DNA of 6,384 nucleotides from Lysobacterales bacterium (GTDB lineage Bacteria > Pseudomonadota > Gammaproteobacteria > Xanthomonadales > Marinicellaceae). Positions 5,955-6,384 of this stretch are shown here, piece by piece (positions within the stretch are counted from its first letter, which is position 1; the number at the start of each line of letters is the position of its first letter). Location: positions 1 through 6,384 of the forward strand of contig JALWML010000153.1 of the NCBI GenBank assembly GCA_027083915.1. The letters are read 5' to 3'. Made by a program: the position numbers and the translations under genes. The notes under the pieces were generated by a model. That model ran no database searches. It was not told the DNA's origin and was given only the letters and a program-made list of their open reading frames with translations.

Positions 5955-6384
5955 TGGGAATTCTATTCAAACAAGCCATAGTCGAAATGATGCACCATAA
6001 ATTACGCACCTTACTGACTTTATTGGGTATGGTTTTTGGTGTTGGAGCGGTGATTGCCATGCTCAGTATTGGCGAAGGGGCAAAAATTGAGTCAACCAAA
6101 TTAATTGAGTCCATGGGCTTACACAACTTAGTCATCAATGAAAAACAAAATGACGAAGACACACTCAAAGAAATCCGTAAAAACTCTTTAGGATTAAGCC
6201 TAAATGACATGAATGCCATGAAAAAATCTTTGCCATTTGTGACCAATGTTTGTGCTGAAAAAAAGATAAAGACTTATTCAGTCTTCTCCAAACAAGCAAC
6301 AGCAGACAGTTCTGTTTTGGCAATGAGTGATAGTTGTTTTGATTTAGCTAATTTAAAATTAGCCCAAGGTGAGTTTTTTAACCA
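5954..6384 (+). CDS. MacB/FtsX-type ABC permease, N-terminal part only
   Basis: The gene runs off the right edge after 143 codons; MacB-type permeases without a fused ATPase usually have around 400 residues. The start follows AGGAG at 5941-5945, and its ATG overlaps the preceding stop by one base (TGATG). The sequence opens with a short cytoplasmic amphipathic stretch ending in HHKLRTLLTLLGMVFGVGAV, the classic MacB/YknZ/LolC-like entry, followed by the first membrane helix (about 18-38) and IGEGAK. The remainder is the start of the large periplasmic (MacB_PCD) domain, with VTNVCAEKK and MSDSCFDLANL. The two cysteines, C100 and C128, could form a disulfide in the periplasm. This would be the membrane motor partner of the ATPase at 2194 and the docking platform for the adaptors. 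Whether a second permease or an outer-membrane channel follows cannot be seen. Confidence 0.92.
   Translation, partial: MGILFKQAIVEMMHHKLRTLLTLLGMVFGVGAVIAMLSIGEGAKIESTKLIESMGLHNLVINEKQNDEDTLKEIRKNSLGLSLNDMNAMKKSLPFVTNVCAEKKIKTYSVFSKQATADSSVLAMSDSCFDLANLKLAQGEFFN

Noticed and set aside
5917..6246. Minus-strand reading frame of 109 codons over the adaptor-permease junction
   Set aside because: It lies opposite two well-supported genes, has no family resemblance and no Shine-Dalgarno, and its open length is what shadows of AT-rich genes produce.

Overview
The window is an AT-rich, tightly packed, single-strand stretch of bacterial chromosome with seven genes, all on the + strand. The protein types (a Gram-negative style periplasmic adaptor set, a lipoprotein signal peptide and a MacB/FtsX-type permease) and the AT-rich codon usage fit an AT-rich gammaproteobacterium. 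No ribosomal or housekeeping marker is present, so this placement is inference.

Layout. Positions 1-152 hold no convincing gene; they carry an imperfect inverted repeat (15-85) and weak promoter-like sequence. Positions 153-2155 hold two overlapping genes for membrane proteins with bacterial PH-like (bPH2/DUF304) domains: a small YdbS-like protein with one domain and a large YdbT-like protein with three. After a 38-base gap come five genes of an ABC export system: a MacB/LolD-type ATPase (2194-2859), three consecutive HlyD/MacA-type periplasmic adaptors (2856-3809, 3802-4755, 4752-5954) and the start of a MacB-type permease (5954 onward), cut by the right edge. The four junctions inside this block overlap by 4, 8, 4 and 1 bases, so it is almost certainly one transcript with coupled translation.

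How the genes may work together. The ATPase and the truncated permease would form a MacB-like 'mechanotransmission' ABC motor in the inner membrane. The adaptors would bridge it across the periplasm, probably to an outer-membrane channel that is not in view. The unusual point is three different adaptors: two short paralogues of exactly 317 residues each, and one 400-residue lipoprotein adaptor that alone has a membrane-proximal C-terminal domain and a close cysteine pair. The substrate cannot be read from the sequence. The neighbouring YdbS/YdbT pair suggests an envelope-protection or antimicrobial-peptide setting, because in Bacillus subtilis both ydbST and a MacAB-like transporter (yknWXYZ) belong to the SigW envelope-stress regulon. 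A good sigma70-type promoter candidate at the end of the ydbT-like gene could let the export block be expressed separately.
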